From: Streptomyces xanthophaeus
Lineage (GTDB): Bacteria; Actinomycetota; Actinomycetes; Streptomycetales; Streptomycetaceae
NCBI RefSeq assembly: GCF_030440515.1
Contig: NZ_CP076543.1
Coordinates: 1 to 64,000 of the forward strand
Direction: 5' to 3'
Length of the DNA: 64,000 nt
Numbering within the stretch: the first letter of the stretch is position 1; each line of letters opens with the position of its first letter. A model generated the notes under the pieces. It ran no database searches. It was not told the DNA's origin and saw nothing but the letters and a program-made list of their open reading frames with translations. Made by a program: the position numbers and the translations under genes. Below, in pieces: positions 25,920-35,618 of the stretch.

Positions 25920-27668
25920 TCACCTGCCGTCCGGGTGCGGCCTGCGGCCGAGGGGAAGGAGGTACTGGAGCGGCTGGTCCGGGTCGTGGAGTCCGAGCAG
26001 TTCGTGGGCCAGGTCGTCGTGGAAGCCGCCCAGCGGGGTCCCGCCCAGGCCCAGGGCCGATGCTGTGAGCAGCAGGGTCTGGGCCAGGTGGCCGGTCTCC
26101 AGCAGGGCCAGGCGCAGTGCGCGCAGTCCGTAGCGGCGGCGCAGCAGGCCGAGGTCGGCGTAGAGGGCGAGGAGTACCGGTGCCTGCGCGATGCCGATCC
26201 AGTCCGGGTCGGTGGAGGGGCGCGAGAGGTAGGTCGACAGGGCGGTGATGTCCTCCAGCGGGGCCGCCGGGCCGATGCGGCGCAGGGTCCGGCGTTCGGG
26301 GACGCAGTCGTAGGTGCCGGCGGGCAGACCGCTCACGTCGAGGACGAGGAGGCGGACGCGTGCCGTGTGGAGGGCGCCCGCGCTGGGGTAGGGGCGGTGG
26401 GCCAGGGTACGGGTCGTGCCGTCGGCGAGGTGCTGCTCGCTGCGGCCGCTCTCGGCGAGGGAGTGCCACAGCAGGGCGCCGAGCGTGCCGGTGTCCAGGG
26501 GGCCGGTGAGGGCGCCGCGCAGCGAGGAGCGTGCGGCGAGGACGGCGGCCAGGGGCACGGCGGGCAACGGGTCGGCGGGGAGCGCGATTTCGGCGGGCCC
26601 GGCCGGGCCCGCCTCCGGGGCCGAGGCGGGGGCGGGGGCCGGGCCGGGGGCGGGCAGGGGGCGCAGTGCCGAGTCCTCGCCGCGGCCGATCTGGAACTTG
26701 CTGCGCTCCAGGTACTGCAGGTCGGGGGCGGTGTGGCCGGGCGGGAAGAAGCCTGCCGGTCCGTCCGTCTCCAGCAGGGTGCGCGCGGCCAGCCGGCACA
26801 CGGCCCGTTCCTCGTCGGGGCTCACTCCCAGCCGGTTGAACAGCATGTGCAGCTGGGAGCCCCAGATCCCGGCCCGGGTCCGCTCGCCGGGGCCGTCGAG
26901 AGCCGCGTCGGCCTCCCGGACCCGTTCGGCCCAGTGCGCCAGCCAGGGCGCCGCGGTGCTGGCCCGCAGGCGCTCGCGCAGGTCCGCGGCGCGCCCCGCG
27001 AGGGTGGTGCGCTGCGCGGCGTGGACGGTGTTGACCCGGGTGTGGACGGCGGCGGCGGGCAGCAGCGGCACCTCGGTGACCCAGCGCCAGCCCGCCGCGT
27101 GCGCGCGGAGCCAGCGTGCGGCGGCGAGGGGGTCCATGCCGAGCGCGTACGCCGTGGTGTGCGCCAGGTCCGCGGCCGCGGTGAGCCGGGATGCGGCCGT
27201 GGCCTTGGCGGGCAGGGCCCGCAGTACGTCGAGGGCGGTGCGGGTGGAGGCGGCGAAGAGCGCCTCGGCGACGGGCAGGGCCCGCGGTCCGCCGTAGCGC
27301 CGGGTCTCGGGTACGTAGGGCACGGCGCGGATCTCGGCGTGGTGGGAGGGCCAGGGGCCGGGGACGGCGGGTACCTGGCGGGCCCGCCCGGCCAGCAGGT
27401 CCGGCAGCCGGGGGAGGTCCGCGGCGGTCGCGGTCGCGGTGGTACGGACACGGATGCGCAGGTGGGGGCCGTCCTGCCCGTAGCGGATGAAGAACCAGTC
27501 GGCGGCTTCGCCTGCGGTTACGAGGCCGTCGAGGAGGGGGGCCGCGTCGCGGATCAGGAAGCGGTCGGTGTCCTCGGTGGTGGAGTGCAGGAAGAGGTGG
27601 TGGCTCTGCCAGGTGCCGGCGGCGGCCGTGCCGGTGCCTGTGCCGGTGTGGTTGTCGGTCGTCGTCAC
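25920..27668 (-). CDS. lazF: LazF-like: glutamate-elimination domain fused to azoline dehydrogenase
   Basis: 582 residues from GTG 27668. Residues 1 to about 320 are a SpaB_C/thiopeptide-type domain (SHHLFLHSTTEDTDRFLIRD, WFFIRYGQDGPHLRIRV, FNRLGVSPDEERAVC), which in split LanB systems eliminates glutamate from glutamylated Ser/Thr to give dehydroalanine. Residues about 350-582 are a SagB-type nitroreductase (RSSLRGALTGPLDTGTLGAL; LLTASALGLGGTPLGGFHDD), which uses FMN to oxidise azolines to azoles. This fusion is the hallmark of LazF of the lactazole pathway. It is the last gene of the operon, 29 bp after lazE. Confidence 0.9.
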   Translation of the reverse strand: MTTTDNHTGTGTGTAAAGTWQSHHLFLHSTTEDTDRFLIRDAAPLLDGLVTAGEAADWFFIRYGQDGPHLRIRVRTTATATAADLPRLPDLLAGRARQVPAVPGPWPSHHAEIRAVPYVPETRRYGGPRALPVAEALFAASTRTALDVLRALPAKATAASRLTAAADLAHTTAYALGMDPLAAARWLRAHAAGWRWVTEVPLLPAAAVHTRVNTVHAAQRTTLAGRAADLRERLRASTAAPWLAHWAERVREADAALDGPGERTRAGIWGSQLHMLFNRLGVSPDEERAVCRLAARTLLETDGPAGFFPPGHTAPDLQYLERSKFQIGRGEDSALRPLPAPGPAPAPASAPEAGPAGPAEIALPADPLPAVPLAAVLAARSSLRGALTGPLDTGTLGALLWHSLAESGRSEQHLADGTTRTLAHRPYPSAGALHTARVRLLVLDVSGLPAGTYDCVPERRTLRRIGPAAPLEDITALSTYLSRPSTDPDWIGIAQAPVLLALYADLGLLRRRYGLRALRLALLETGHLAQTLLLTASALGLGGTPLGGFHDDLAHELLGLHDPDQPLQYLLPLGRRPHPDGR

Positions 27669-27697
27669 GTCGTCCGGTCCTCGCCTCGCGTGTCGGG

Positions 27698-29665
27698 TCA
27701 GGGGAAGGGGTGCGGGTGCAGGGGCAGTTCGCCGTGGTGGACCGGCCGGCCGGTGCGGCCCAGGCGGTGGGGCACTTCCAGCAGCCGGGACAGGCCGAGG
27801 GTGCGCCGGTTGACGTGCCCGAAGGTCATCGGGAGCGCGCCGGGGACGATGACCTTCACGCAGTGCAGGCCGAACCGCTCGCGCAGTCCCGGCTCGCTCT
27901 GGTCGACGGTGATGACCTCCAGTCCGGCCCGGGCCAGCCGGGCGACGGTGCGTGTCAGGAGGTCGGAGAGGTCGGGCACCGGGGCGGGGGCGCCGGGCCA
28001 GGCCGCCTCGACCGCCGCGGCCGGGGTGTCGGCGAAGAGGAACTCCAGGCGCGGGGCGGCCTCGGGCAGGGTGCTGAGCCCGACGTGGTCGTCCAGGGTG
28101 AGGACGAGTTCGGGGTGCTCCAGCATGGGCCGCAGCCGTTCGGGGTCGCGTGGCCCTCCCCGGGCGGAGGAACGGTGCGGTGCCTCCAGCACGTTGGTGA
28201 CGACCTCGGCGACGGCGGAGCGGATGGCGGCGCGCGGATCGTGGTGGGCGCCGGCCGCGAGGAACATCCGGGGCGCGTCGGGGTGGCTGCCCTCGTAGCG
28301 GCAGACCGCCAGGACGGCCGGGACGGCGAAGTCGTTGGTCGCGTCCAGGAGCAGGAGCCGGTAGCCGGCGGCGGCCGCCCGGTCCGCGAGCAGCAGGGTG
28401 TCGGTGTCGCCGGCCGGCGGGTGGATGCGGCGCAGCGGGGTGGCGGCGTACCAGGCCATGAGGAAGGCGTCGCGTTCCGCGACCTCGAACAGCCCGTACA
28501 GGGCGGCTTCTTCGGGGCTGTTGCCGAGGCCGCAGCCGTTGGAGGACTCGTAGACGACGCGCGGCCGGCCGGGTCCCGGCACGTCCCAGTAGGCGACGTG
28601 TTCGGGGACGGCGGTCGGCTTGCGGTGGGTGAGGGACCAGCCGTGTACCCAGTGGAGCGGCAGGTCCGGGGTGTAGGGGACGGTGGGTGAGGCGGGGTGG
28701 CCGTGGTGGGCGGGGTCGGGCAGGCCGAGCCGTGCGGGGTCCAGTGCGCGGCCCGGGCCCAGTTCGGCGAAGGAGGCCAGGAGGTCGGTGCGGCGGCCGG
28801 TGGGGCGCATGCCCGCGTACCGTTCGACGGCCTCGAAGAGGGCGATGCGTTCGCTGTCGGGGAAGGTGCGGGCCCGGCCGTGGCCGCCGTCGTCGACGGT
28901 TCTGCCGTCGGTGACGACCGCGCTGGTGAGGCTGAACGCCGAGTCCTCGGAGCGGCGCAGCAGCCGCACGGGTCCGAACCGTTCGTCGTGCAGGGCGGCT
29001 CGCAGGGCGGCGCCGGCCGTACGGGGGTTGGGGCCGCGCAGGACGGCCGGGTCGGGCATCGGGCGGGGTCCGCAGGGCAGGGGGTGGAGCGGTGTCTGCG
29101 TGTCGGAGGGCAGCGGGTGGCATACGTCGCAGCCGCCGACGGGGCGGACGTGGTGGGTGGACCAGGTGCCGCGGCCCTGGTGGACGATGTGGACGACGGC
29201 CGCGTCCGCGTCGGGGTGCGCATCCGGGCCGGGGCCGGGGCCGGGGTCGGGGTCGAGGAGGTCGTGGACGAGGGCCTCTACGGCCGGGGTCAGGGCTGGT
29301 GAGGGTACTCCGGCCAGGGTCAGTTTCGGGGTCTGCCACGGGACCCGGCCGCCCGCGGTCGCCAGGCGCTGGTACTCGGTGCAGACGAGGCAGGCCGCGG
29401 CGCCGGGCCGGAGCACCGGTCCGATCACCGCCAGGGGCCCGTCGTAGCGCACCGGGACCAGGGTCACGGGCCGGTGCAGGGCGTGTCGGCTCAGTTCCTC
29501 GGCGAGGCCGAGCGTCCAGCGGGTGAGCTGGACCGCGGCCCGGCCGGTGGTGGCCGCCAGGGCGGCGGCCGCGTCCAGCACGGGGACGGGGCCCGGACCG
29601 GGTGCGGTACCGGCCGCGGTACCGGCCGCGGGGGTGGGTGCGGGGGCTGTGGCGGGGCGGGTCAT
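27698..29665 (-). CDS. lazE: LazE-like YcaO azoline cyclodehydratase
   Basis: 655 residues. The N-terminal about 200 residues carry two CxxC pairs (CLVCTEYQ and CDVCHPLP), as in the zinc site of TOMM E1-like/leader-binding domains. The YcaO domain follows, with SERIALFEAVERYAG and SNGCGLGNSPEEAALYGLFE (ATP-binding Glu residues). The protein ends PLHPHPFP, a PxPxP C-terminus typical of azoline-forming YcaO enzymes. It phosphorylates backbone amides to cyclise Cys/Ser into thiazoline/oxazoline, together with LazD. The ATG (29663-29665) overlaps the lazD stop. Confidence 0.92.
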   Translation of the reverse strand: MTRPATAPAPTPAAGTAAGTAPGPGPVPVLDAAAALAATTGRAAVQLTRWTLGLAEELSRHALHRPVTLVPVRYDGPLAVIGPVLRPGAAACLVCTEYQRLATAGGRVPWQTPKLTLAGVPSPALTPAVEALVHDLLDPDPGPGPGPDAHPDADAAVVHIVHQGRGTWSTHHVRPVGGCDVCHPLPSDTQTPLHPLPCGPRPMPDPAVLRGPNPRTAGAALRAALHDERFGPVRLLRRSEDSAFSLTSAVVTDGRTVDDGGHGRARTFPDSERIALFEAVERYAGMRPTGRRTDLLASFAELGPGRALDPARLGLPDPAHHGHPASPTVPYTPDLPLHWVHGWSLTHRKPTAVPEHVAYWDVPGPGRPRVVYESSNGCGLGNSPEEAALYGLFEVAERDAFLMAWYAATPLRRIHPPAGDTDTLLLADRAAAAGYRLLLLDATNDFAVPAVLAVCRYEGSHPDAPRMFLAAGAHHDPRAAIRSAVAEVVTNVLEAPHRSSARGGPRDPERLRPMLEHPELVLTLDDHVGLSTLPEAAPRLEFLFADTPAAAVEAAWPGAPAPVPDLSDLLTRTVARLARAGLEVITVDQSEPGLRERFGLHCVKVIVPGALPMTFGHVNRRTLGLSRLLEVPHRLGRTGRPVHHGELPLHPHPFP

Positions 29666-31500
29666 CGGGCCTCCTCGGCGGTGTGGAGCACGGTGAAGCC
29701 GAAGGAGCGCAGCAGGCCGGCGAGGCCCGGGTCCGGTGTGGTGCCGGGTGCGGCGGGTGTGATCGCGGGGCCGGCTCCGGTCAGTTGGTGCAGGGTGTCC
29801 TGGAGGGTTTTCTCGCGCCGGGCCAGGTCGGCGAGCCAGCCGCCGGTCCAGCCGGGGTCCTCCCAGGCGGCGGTGGGCACACCGGCTGCCGCGAGCGGGG
29901 CGGCCGCGCCCCCGGAGGGCGGTGGCGGGGCGCCGGGCGTCCCGGCCGCGGTGGTGACGGCGGTGGTGACGGCGGCCAGCGCGGCGAAGGAGGCGGCGTC
30001 GCCGGGTGTCGCCTCGACGGCCTCGCCGAGCAGCGGGCCCGGCCCGCGTCCCGGCCCGTGCGGGGTGCGGCGGACCACGGCCCGGTACGCCTGTGCGTGG
30101 GGGGCCGCCCGGTGGACCTCCAGTTGTGCGGGGACGGCGAGCCGGCCGGTGAGGGTCGTCCACCAGTGGCGCAGTTGCGGGTGGCCGGACCAGCGGGCCG
30201 GGTCCAGCGGGGGGTGGCCGTGCGGGGCGGCGGCGAGGCGGCGTGCGGTGGCGTGGCGCAGGGCGCGGCCGCGGGCGTGCCCGGGGTCGGCCCCGACGGT
30301 GAACGCGGTTTCCCCCAGGAGCAGTTCGGCGGCGCGGCAGAACAGTTCGAGGCGGGCCAGGTCGAGGCGGGGCCCGCCGCCGGTCAGGGTGCGGGGGTGT
30401 GTGGCGTGTCCGGGGGCGGGGGCGGGCAGTGTGCAGGTGGCGAGGGGGACCGGGAGTTGGGGCAGGTCCCCCGGCAGGGGGGCGGGCAGGGGTCCGCAGC
30501 GGTGCTCCCCCAGGGCGGTGATCCGCCGCAGTGCCTCGGCGAGACCGGCCGGGGGCGCGAGGCGGACGCGGCGGTCCGCGTCGATCCGTTCGGGGCCGAG
30601 CCAGCTGTGGTGGTCGGCGCGTGCGGGGCGGGCGTCGGCGAGGAGGACGGCGGGGATGCCGGGGAGCAGCCGCGGGTCGTCGGCCTCGGTGGCCGGGTCG
30701 GGCAGGCGGGCGGCCGCGCACAGCAGCCGGTGCGCGGCGGCGCCGGCCAGCAGTGCGGCGAACGTGCCCGGGGCCGTGTGGGGTTGCGGTGCGGCGGCGC
30801 CGTCGGCGGCGTCGGTGCCGTGGGTGAGCCGGGCTTCGAGGGCTGCTGCGTCGGCGCGTGCCTGGGCGGGGCTGCCGGGGGCGGTCACGTATCCGGTGGC
30901 GCCGCCCCGTCCGGCCGCGACCGCCCGGTCCGGGCCTGCGCCGCGGACGGTCAGCAGGACACAGCCTGGGGGCAGGTCGGGGTCGGGGGTGAGGGTGACG
31001 GGCACGCCGCCGGCCGTCAGCGCCCGTACGGCGGCTGCGGCGGGCGGGGAGGACGGGTCGCGGGCCAGGACCTCGGCCCGGGCGGTGGCGAGGAGGGCGG
31101 TCGCGTCGGCGGGGTGCGCGGCCGTGGCGTCGATCCATCGTGCGACGGCGGGGTCGGGGTGGGGGGCGGCGGGTGGTGCGGGGAGGAGGAGGTCGTGGTC
31201 GGCGAGCCGGCCGAGGAGGGTGTCGGCGGCGGTGCGGACGGCCGATCCCGGCTCCAGGCCCTCCCGGAATCCGGCGAGGCCGCCGGTGCGCAGGGGTTCC
31301 TCCAGCAGGCCCCACACCACGGGGACGGCGGTGCTGCCTTCCAGCGTGACGCAGCCCCTGCGCCCCCGCAGGTGCAGGCCGGCGCGCAGGGGTGTGACGG
31401 CGGTGCCGGGACGCAGCCGGTCACCGGGGTGCGGCCGGCCGCCGGTGCCCTTGGCGTCTTGGGTGTCCTTGGTGTCCTGGGCGGTGGGTTCGCCGGTCAT
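29662..31500 (-). CDS. lazD: LazD-like RRE/E1-like partner of the cyclodehydratase
   Basis: 612 residues. The N-terminal part has the winged-helix RiPP recognition element pattern (LRPGTAVTPLRAGLHLRGRR, then VVWGLLEEPL and LLGRLADHDLLLPAP), which binds the precursor leader. The remainder is a diverged E1/ocin-ThiF-like scaffold (PPGCVLLTVRGAGPDRAVAA, LARLELFCRAAELLLGETAF) without the adenylating motifs. It delivers precursor to the YcaO enzyme. ATGA overlaps join it to both lazC and lazE, so stoichiometric expression is likely. Confidence 0.85.
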   Translation of the reverse strand: MTGEPTAQDTKDTQDAKGTGGRPHPGDRLRPGTAVTPLRAGLHLRGRRGCVTLEGSTAVPVVWGLLEEPLRTGGLAGFREGLEPGSAVRTAADTLLGRLADHDLLLPAPPAAPHPDPAVARWIDATAAHPADATALLATARAEVLARDPSSPPAAAAVRALTAGGVPVTLTPDPDLPPGCVLLTVRGAGPDRAVAAGRGGATGYVTAPGSPAQARADAAALEARLTHGTDAADGAAAPQPHTAPGTFAALLAGAAAHRLLCAAARLPDPATEADDPRLLPGIPAVLLADARPARADHHSWLGPERIDADRRVRLAPPAGLAEALRRITALGEHRCGPLPAPLPGDLPQLPVPLATCTLPAPAPGHATHPRTLTGGGPRLDLARLELFCRAAELLLGETAFTVGADPGHARGRALRHATARRLAAAPHGHPPLDPARWSGHPQLRHWWTTLTGRLAVPAQLEVHRAAPHAQAYRAVVRRTPHGPGRGPGPLLGEAVEATPGDAASFAALAAVTTAVTTAAGTPGAPPPPSGGAAAPLAAAGVPTAAWEDPGWTGGWLADLARREKTLQDTLHQLTGAGPAITPAAPGTTPDPGLAGLLRSFGFTVLHTAEEAR

Positions 31501-32729
31501 GTCCGGGCCTCCACCGCGTCGATGACGGTGCCTATCTCGGTGCGCCAGTCGCAGCCGGTCAGGGCGGGCACGGCGCGGACGACGAGGTGCGCGGCGAGGT
31601 AGCGCTCCAGGGGGCGGACGTCGCAGACGGTCAGCAGCCGGTACAGGGCGTTGGTGCAGGCCCGGTGGATGAGGTAGTCGGGGCGGCTCCACATGGTGCC
31701 CTGCGGGTCGGCGCGGCGCAGCAGGCGGTGGAACTCGCTGTAGCGGGTGCGGATGTCCTGGTTCCAGCGTTCGTAGGCGGCGGCGTCGCCGGTGGCGGCG
31801 GCCCGGGTCCGGTAGGCGAGGGGGTTTCCGTGGAGGTCGGCGCCGGCGGCGTGGCGGCGGGCCGTGAGCTGCCAGGCGTTGCGGGAGAAGCCGGCCCAGG
31901 CCTGTTCCCAGTCGTGGGCGTGTCCGTCGGCGATGCGTGCGACGAGGGCGGTGACGGTGTCCCCGGCGGTTTCCGCGTGCCGTTCGAAGGTGGCGCGGAG
32001 TTTTCCGTCGGGGTCGTCGTGGAGGAGGAAGTCCTCCAGGTGGGAGACGTAGGACCAGTGTCCGCCGGTCAGGCCGCCGGGGTGGGCGCAGGCGTGGGCG
32101 GCCAGGGCGGTGACCGCGAGGCGGAGCCGGGCCCGGTCGGTGTCCGCGTGCCGGCCGAGGAAGCCGGCGCCGGCCCGCAGGGCGTCCAGGCCCGAGTGCA
32201 GGAGGTCTTCGCGCAGGGCGGTTCCGTCCGCTCCGAGCAGGCCCCGTACGGGGGTGCGGTCGACGGGTTCGATCCGGGTGGTGTTGTCGGGGTGGACGGG
32301 CCCGTAGGGCGGGGGGAGGAGTTCGGCGCGCCCGGCCTGGGCGGCCTGTTCGAGGAGCTGGGCCTGGTCGAGGTCGCTGTGGGAGGGGTGGTCGCGCAGC
32401 CAGGTGCGGATGCGCCGGGCGGCGGCCTGGGCGGTGTCCGCGACGGCGGCGGGGTCGGTGCCCTGCAGGCGCAGCCGCAGGTGCGGGCCGTGCAGCCAGT
32501 GCCGTTCCACGTGGGCGGTGGTGCCGTCGGCGGTGGCGGCGGTGGCGAGGGGCAGCATGACCTCGCGCAGCAGCGGGGCTTTGACCGGGTGGTGGTAGTA
32601 GGCGACGACGTCCAGCGCGCCGTGGTCGCGGGGGTCTGGACCCGGGGGGGCTTCGGGGTCGGGGGACGGCATGTGCGGTGCGCTCCTGTCGTGGTGCTGC
32701 GGGCCGGTCGGGCGGGGCGGGCGGGTCAT
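31497..32729 (-). CDS. lazC: LazC-like pyridine synthase (macrocyclase)
   Basis: Thiopeptide-type SpaB_C-fold protein: VVAYYHHPVKAPLLREVMLP, RHWLHGPHLRLRLQGT, a mid THXSYVSHLEDF-like stretch (GHWSYVSHLEDFLLHD), and IHRACTNALYRLLTVCDVRP at the C-terminus. In lactazole-type pathways this enzyme performs the formal [4+2] cycloaddition of two dehydroalanines, ejects the leader and closes the ring with a pyridine. Two in-frame starts exist: ATG 32729, overlapping the lazB stop (410 residues), and ATG 32672 with AGGAG upstream (391 residues). I chose the former because neighbouring genes are coupled the same way. Confidence 0.88.
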   Translation of the reverse strand: MTRPPRPTGPQHHDRSAPHMPSPDPEAPPGPDPRDHGALDVVAYYHHPVKAPLLREVMLPLATAATADGTTAHVERHWLHGPHLRLRLQGTDPAAVADTAQAAARRIRTWLRDHPSHSDLDQAQLLEQAAQAGRAELLPPPYGPVHPDNTTRIEPVDRTPVRGLLGADGTALREDLLHSGLDALRAGAGFLGRHADTDRARLRLAVTALAAHACAHPGGLTGGHWSYVSHLEDFLLHDDPDGKLRATFERHAETAGDTVTALVARIADGHAHDWEQAWAGFSRNAWQLTARRHAAGADLHGNPLAYRTRAAATGDAAAYERWNQDIRTRYSEFHRLLRRADPQGTMWSRPDYLIHRACTNALYRLLTVCDVRPLERYLAAHLVVRAVPALTGCDWRTEIGTVIDAVEART

Positions 32730-35485
32730 CGCGGGCGTCCGTCCCGGTAGACCTCCAGGGCGAGTTCGACGGCCCGGACGGGTGCGGCCTGGCCGCCGGG
32801 GGCGGGCAGTGCCTCCTCCAGGACGACGCCGTCGGTGTGCCGGGACAGCCATTTGGCCAGGCAGCGCAGGTGGAGGGCGTTGCCGAGGTCCGCGAGGTGC
32901 GGTTTGGGGCGGGTCAGGCGGCTGAGGAAGTCCTCGGCGGCCCGGCCGGTGGGGGTGCCGGCGGCCGGGTGGAGGAAGACCTGTTCGGGCAGGCCGAGGC
33001 GGGCGCGCCAGTCGGCGGTGGCGGCTGTGGGGACCCGGTGGGGGTGGGTGTCGGCGGTGAGGTCGGCGCGCAGGGCGGCCACCACGGCGGGCGGCAGCAG
33101 CCAGCGGCGGCGCTGGAGGACCACGTGGCGGTGGCGGAGCCGGGAGCTGACGGTGACCCGGCCGCCGGGTGCGTCCAGGGTCCGGCGGGGGGCGAGGGGC
33201 CGGAAGTCGACGGCGCCGGCCGGGTGGTCGGCGAGGTGGGGGGCGATGCGGGCGGGCAGCAGCACGGGGGCGAGGAAGCCGGGGTAGAGCACGTCGAGCG
33301 GTTCGCCGGTGGTCCGCAGGTGGATGCGGACCTGGTCGGTGGCTTCGTCGTGGACGAGTTCGAGGTCGGCCTCGGCGATGGGGGTGCGGGTGCGGTCGGT
33401 ACCGATCTCGTCGGGGACGAGGAGGGGGTGGAGGTTGGCGTTGAAGCCTCCGACGGGGCGGATCTGGGCGGGGCGGGCTCCGGGTCCCAGGCCGCGCCGG
33501 ATCTGCCGGGACACCTCGGCGGTGGCGCTCGGGTCGAGGGAGTCCAGGAAGCGGCTGGTGAAGCGGCCCCATCCGCCGTAGACGTGGTTGACGGCCAGCA
33601 GCCCGGCGGCGGGGTCGCGCTGGAGGAAGTAGGTGTAGCTGAGGGGGCGTTCGAGGGCCGGGGCGGGGAGCCGTTCCCCGAGGGTCCTGAGGGTGTCCGC
33701 GGGCAGGACCGCCTCGTCGGCGTGAGCGGGGTCGTGGCGGCCCGGGGGGCCGTCGGGCTCGCGCAGGGCGGCGGCGATCTCCGCGCGCAGCCGGGCCAGC
33801 GGTTCGGTCGCGCTGGGGAACGCGTCGCGGTCGGCGGGGTCGAGGAGGGCGATCCGTCCGGCGGACTCCCAGGCGGCGGTGACGTCGGCGCCGAACTCCC
33901 AGGGGTGTGCGCAGCGTCCGCCGGGGCCGTAGCGCTCGACGAAGCGGTCGCGCAGGGCGCGGCGGACGAGGTGGCCGAGGTCGAAGAGTTCGGCGAGGGC
34001 GGTGACCTCGGCGAGGGCCTGGTGGTCGGCGGCGCCGAGGAAGCCGTCGAGTGCCAGCGGGCGGGGGGCGATCACATCCTCGGACAGGACGGTCAGCGGG
34101 GCGGAGCCGGTGGGGACGGGCCGGCCGGCGGCGGCCAGCTCGGCGGTCCAGCGCTGGGTGAGGGTGGTGAGCAGGCCGGGGCGGTCGGCGGCCGGGGCGG
34201 CGGCGAACCGGGCGGTCAGCGAGCCGAGTTCGGCGATCCGGTCGGCGCGGCGGGCGTCTTCGGGGTGGCCGGGCGCGAAGGAGCGTACCCAGGCGTCGAG
34301 GCGTTGCAGGGGGTCGGGGTCCTGCGGGGCGACGGGGTGCTGCGGGACCAGCAGGTCCGCGCGGGTGAGCTGGTCGAGGAAGGCGGCGACCGCGGCCCGT
34401 CCACCGCCGCCGTCCCCGTCGGCCTGGCTGGCCCCGTCGGGCCCGTCGTCCTGGCCGGCCGGGCAGAGCGCCGCGGCCAGGTGCCGTGTCAGGTCCGGGA
34501 GGGGTACGGGGTTCTCGGCGAGGCCGGTGAGCAGGCGCAGCGGTCCGCCGGAGGCCACCTCGGCCTCGTCCTCGCCGGGCACGAGGTAGCGGCCGCCGGC
34601 GAAGGAGGGCCGGTCGCGGGTGTAGGCGGTGCGCGGGCCGGCGGTCCGTGCGGTGCTGGTGATGCGGTGGGGAAGGGTGGTGCGCCGGTGCGGCGCGTCG
34701 AGGAGGGCGAGGGTCAGGGCGGTGGTCAGGGTGCGGTTGGCCCGTACGACGGACCGCAGGGGGCCGTCGAGGACGGGTGCGGCGCCCCAGGAGGTCACCG
34801 GGCGGGCCAGGCCGCCGTCCAGGTCTCCGGCCAGGCCGCTGTCCAGTGGGCCCCATCCGACCGCCGTGAACCAGGACAGCGGGCTGGTCTTGGTGCTGGC
34901 CCGCAGGGCGTAGCGCAGCACGGTGGGTTCCTCCTTGCGGGCGCGGCGGTCGGCCGTGCCGGTGGCGGCACGGTTCATGGCGCGCAGCAGGTCGGCGCTG
35001 GTCAGGGCGGTGGCCTTGGCGAGGGCGGGTTCGCGGCACAGGGCGGCGAGCAGGGCGCGTTCGGCGTCGAGGGCGGGGCCGCAGGCCGCGTCGAGGGCGG
35101 TGAGGAGGGTGTCGCGGTCGGCGCGCAGGGCGAGCCAGGCCGCGAGCCGGGGCAGGCGCTCGGGCAGGTCGCCGAGGCGGGCGAGCAGGGCGGGGCGGGG
35201 TTCACGGTGGTTGTGCAGGGCTCTGCGCAGGGGCAGGACGGTGCCGCGGTGGAAGTCCGGGGGGTGGCCGTCGCGGGCGGCGTACAGGTCGTCGCAGAGC
35301 GGTGCGGCGGTCAGGGCCAGTTCGGTGTCGAGCCGGTGGAGGCGGGTCAGCAGGTCCCGGAAGGCGGCCGCGGCGGGGGGCTGGGCGGGGTGGGCGAGGA
35401 CGGTGGTGCGGACCAGCGCGTAGGGCGCGGACCGTACCCGGTAGCCGTCGGTGCCGGGGGCGGAGTGCGGCTGCGGCTGCGGCAT
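32726..35485 (-). CDS. lazB: LazB-like split LanB dehydratase (tRNA-dependent glutamylation)
   Basis: 919 residues from ATG 35485. It is the N-terminal dehydratase domain of LanB enzymes: RVRSAPYALVRTTVL, ALRASTKTSPLSWFTAVGWG (the FKM.P.S.F.-like motif), LERPLSYTYFLQRDPAAG, NHVYGGWGRFTSRFLDSL and LHLRCLAKWLSRHTDGVV. It uses glutamyl-tRNA to activate Ser side chains of the precursor; the elimination domain is on LazF, so the dehydratase is split. The preceding hairpin (35519-35552) may set its level below that of the precursors. Confidence 0.9.
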   Translation of the reverse strand: MPQPQPHSAPGTDGYRVRSAPYALVRTTVLAHPAQPPAAAAFRDLLTRLHRLDTELALTAAPLCDDLYAARDGHPPDFHRGTVLPLRRALHNHREPRPALLARLGDLPERLPRLAAWLALRADRDTLLTALDAACGPALDAERALLAALCREPALAKATALTSADLLRAMNRAATGTADRRARKEEPTVLRYALRASTKTSPLSWFTAVGWGPLDSGLAGDLDGGLARPVTSWGAAPVLDGPLRSVVRANRTLTTALTLALLDAPHRRTTLPHRITSTARTAGPRTAYTRDRPSFAGGRYLVPGEDEAEVASGGPLRLLTGLAENPVPLPDLTRHLAAALCPAGQDDGPDGASQADGDGGGGRAAVAAFLDQLTRADLLVPQHPVAPQDPDPLQRLDAWVRSFAPGHPEDARRADRIAELGSLTARFAAAPAADRPGLLTTLTQRWTAELAAAGRPVPTGSAPLTVLSEDVIAPRPLALDGFLGAADHQALAEVTALAELFDLGHLVRRALRDRFVERYGPGGRCAHPWEFGADVTAAWESAGRIALLDPADRDAFPSATEPLARLRAEIAAALREPDGPPGRHDPAHADEAVLPADTLRTLGERLPAPALERPLSYTYFLQRDPAAGLLAVNHVYGGWGRFTSRFLDSLDPSATAEVSRQIRRGLGPGARPAQIRPVGGFNANLHPLLVPDEIGTDRTRTPIAEADLELVHDEATDQVRIHLRTTGEPLDVLYPGFLAPVLLPARIAPHLADHPAGAVDFRPLAPRRTLDAPGGRVTVSSRLRHRHVVLQRRRWLLPPAVVAALRADLTADTHPHRVPTAATADWRARLGLPEQVFLHPAAGTPTGRAAEDFLSRLTRPKPHLADLGNALHLRCLAKWLSRHTDGVVLEEALPAPGGQAAPVRAVELALEVYRDGRPR

Positions 35486-35518
35486 GGGTTCCCGTCCTGT
35501 GGGTGGGGGCGGCGCGCG

Positions 35519-35552
35519 GCTTCCCGCCGCGCGCGTGGGCGCGGCGGGAAGC
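35519..35552 (-). terminator. Hairpin between precursor genes and lazB (probable attenuating terminator)
   Basis: GCTTCCCGCCGCG (35519-35531) pairs perfectly with CGCGGCGGGAAGC (35540-35552), a 13-bp stem with an 8-base loop. It lies in the 133-bp gap between the second precursor gene and lazB. Partial termination here would keep precursor transcripts in excess of enzyme transcripts. Confidence 0.65.
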
Positions 35553-35618
35553 GTCTGGCGAGCGGTCCTACGGTGGTGCGGTGGCGCTGTGGTGCGGTGG
35601 TGCGGTGGTGTTCCCCGG

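Noticed and set aside
25920..29339. Single very long minus-strand frame joining LazF with sequence inside lazE
   Set aside because: The upstream part is an out-of-frame shadow of the YcaO gene; the true LazF starts at GTG 27668, after the lazE stop.
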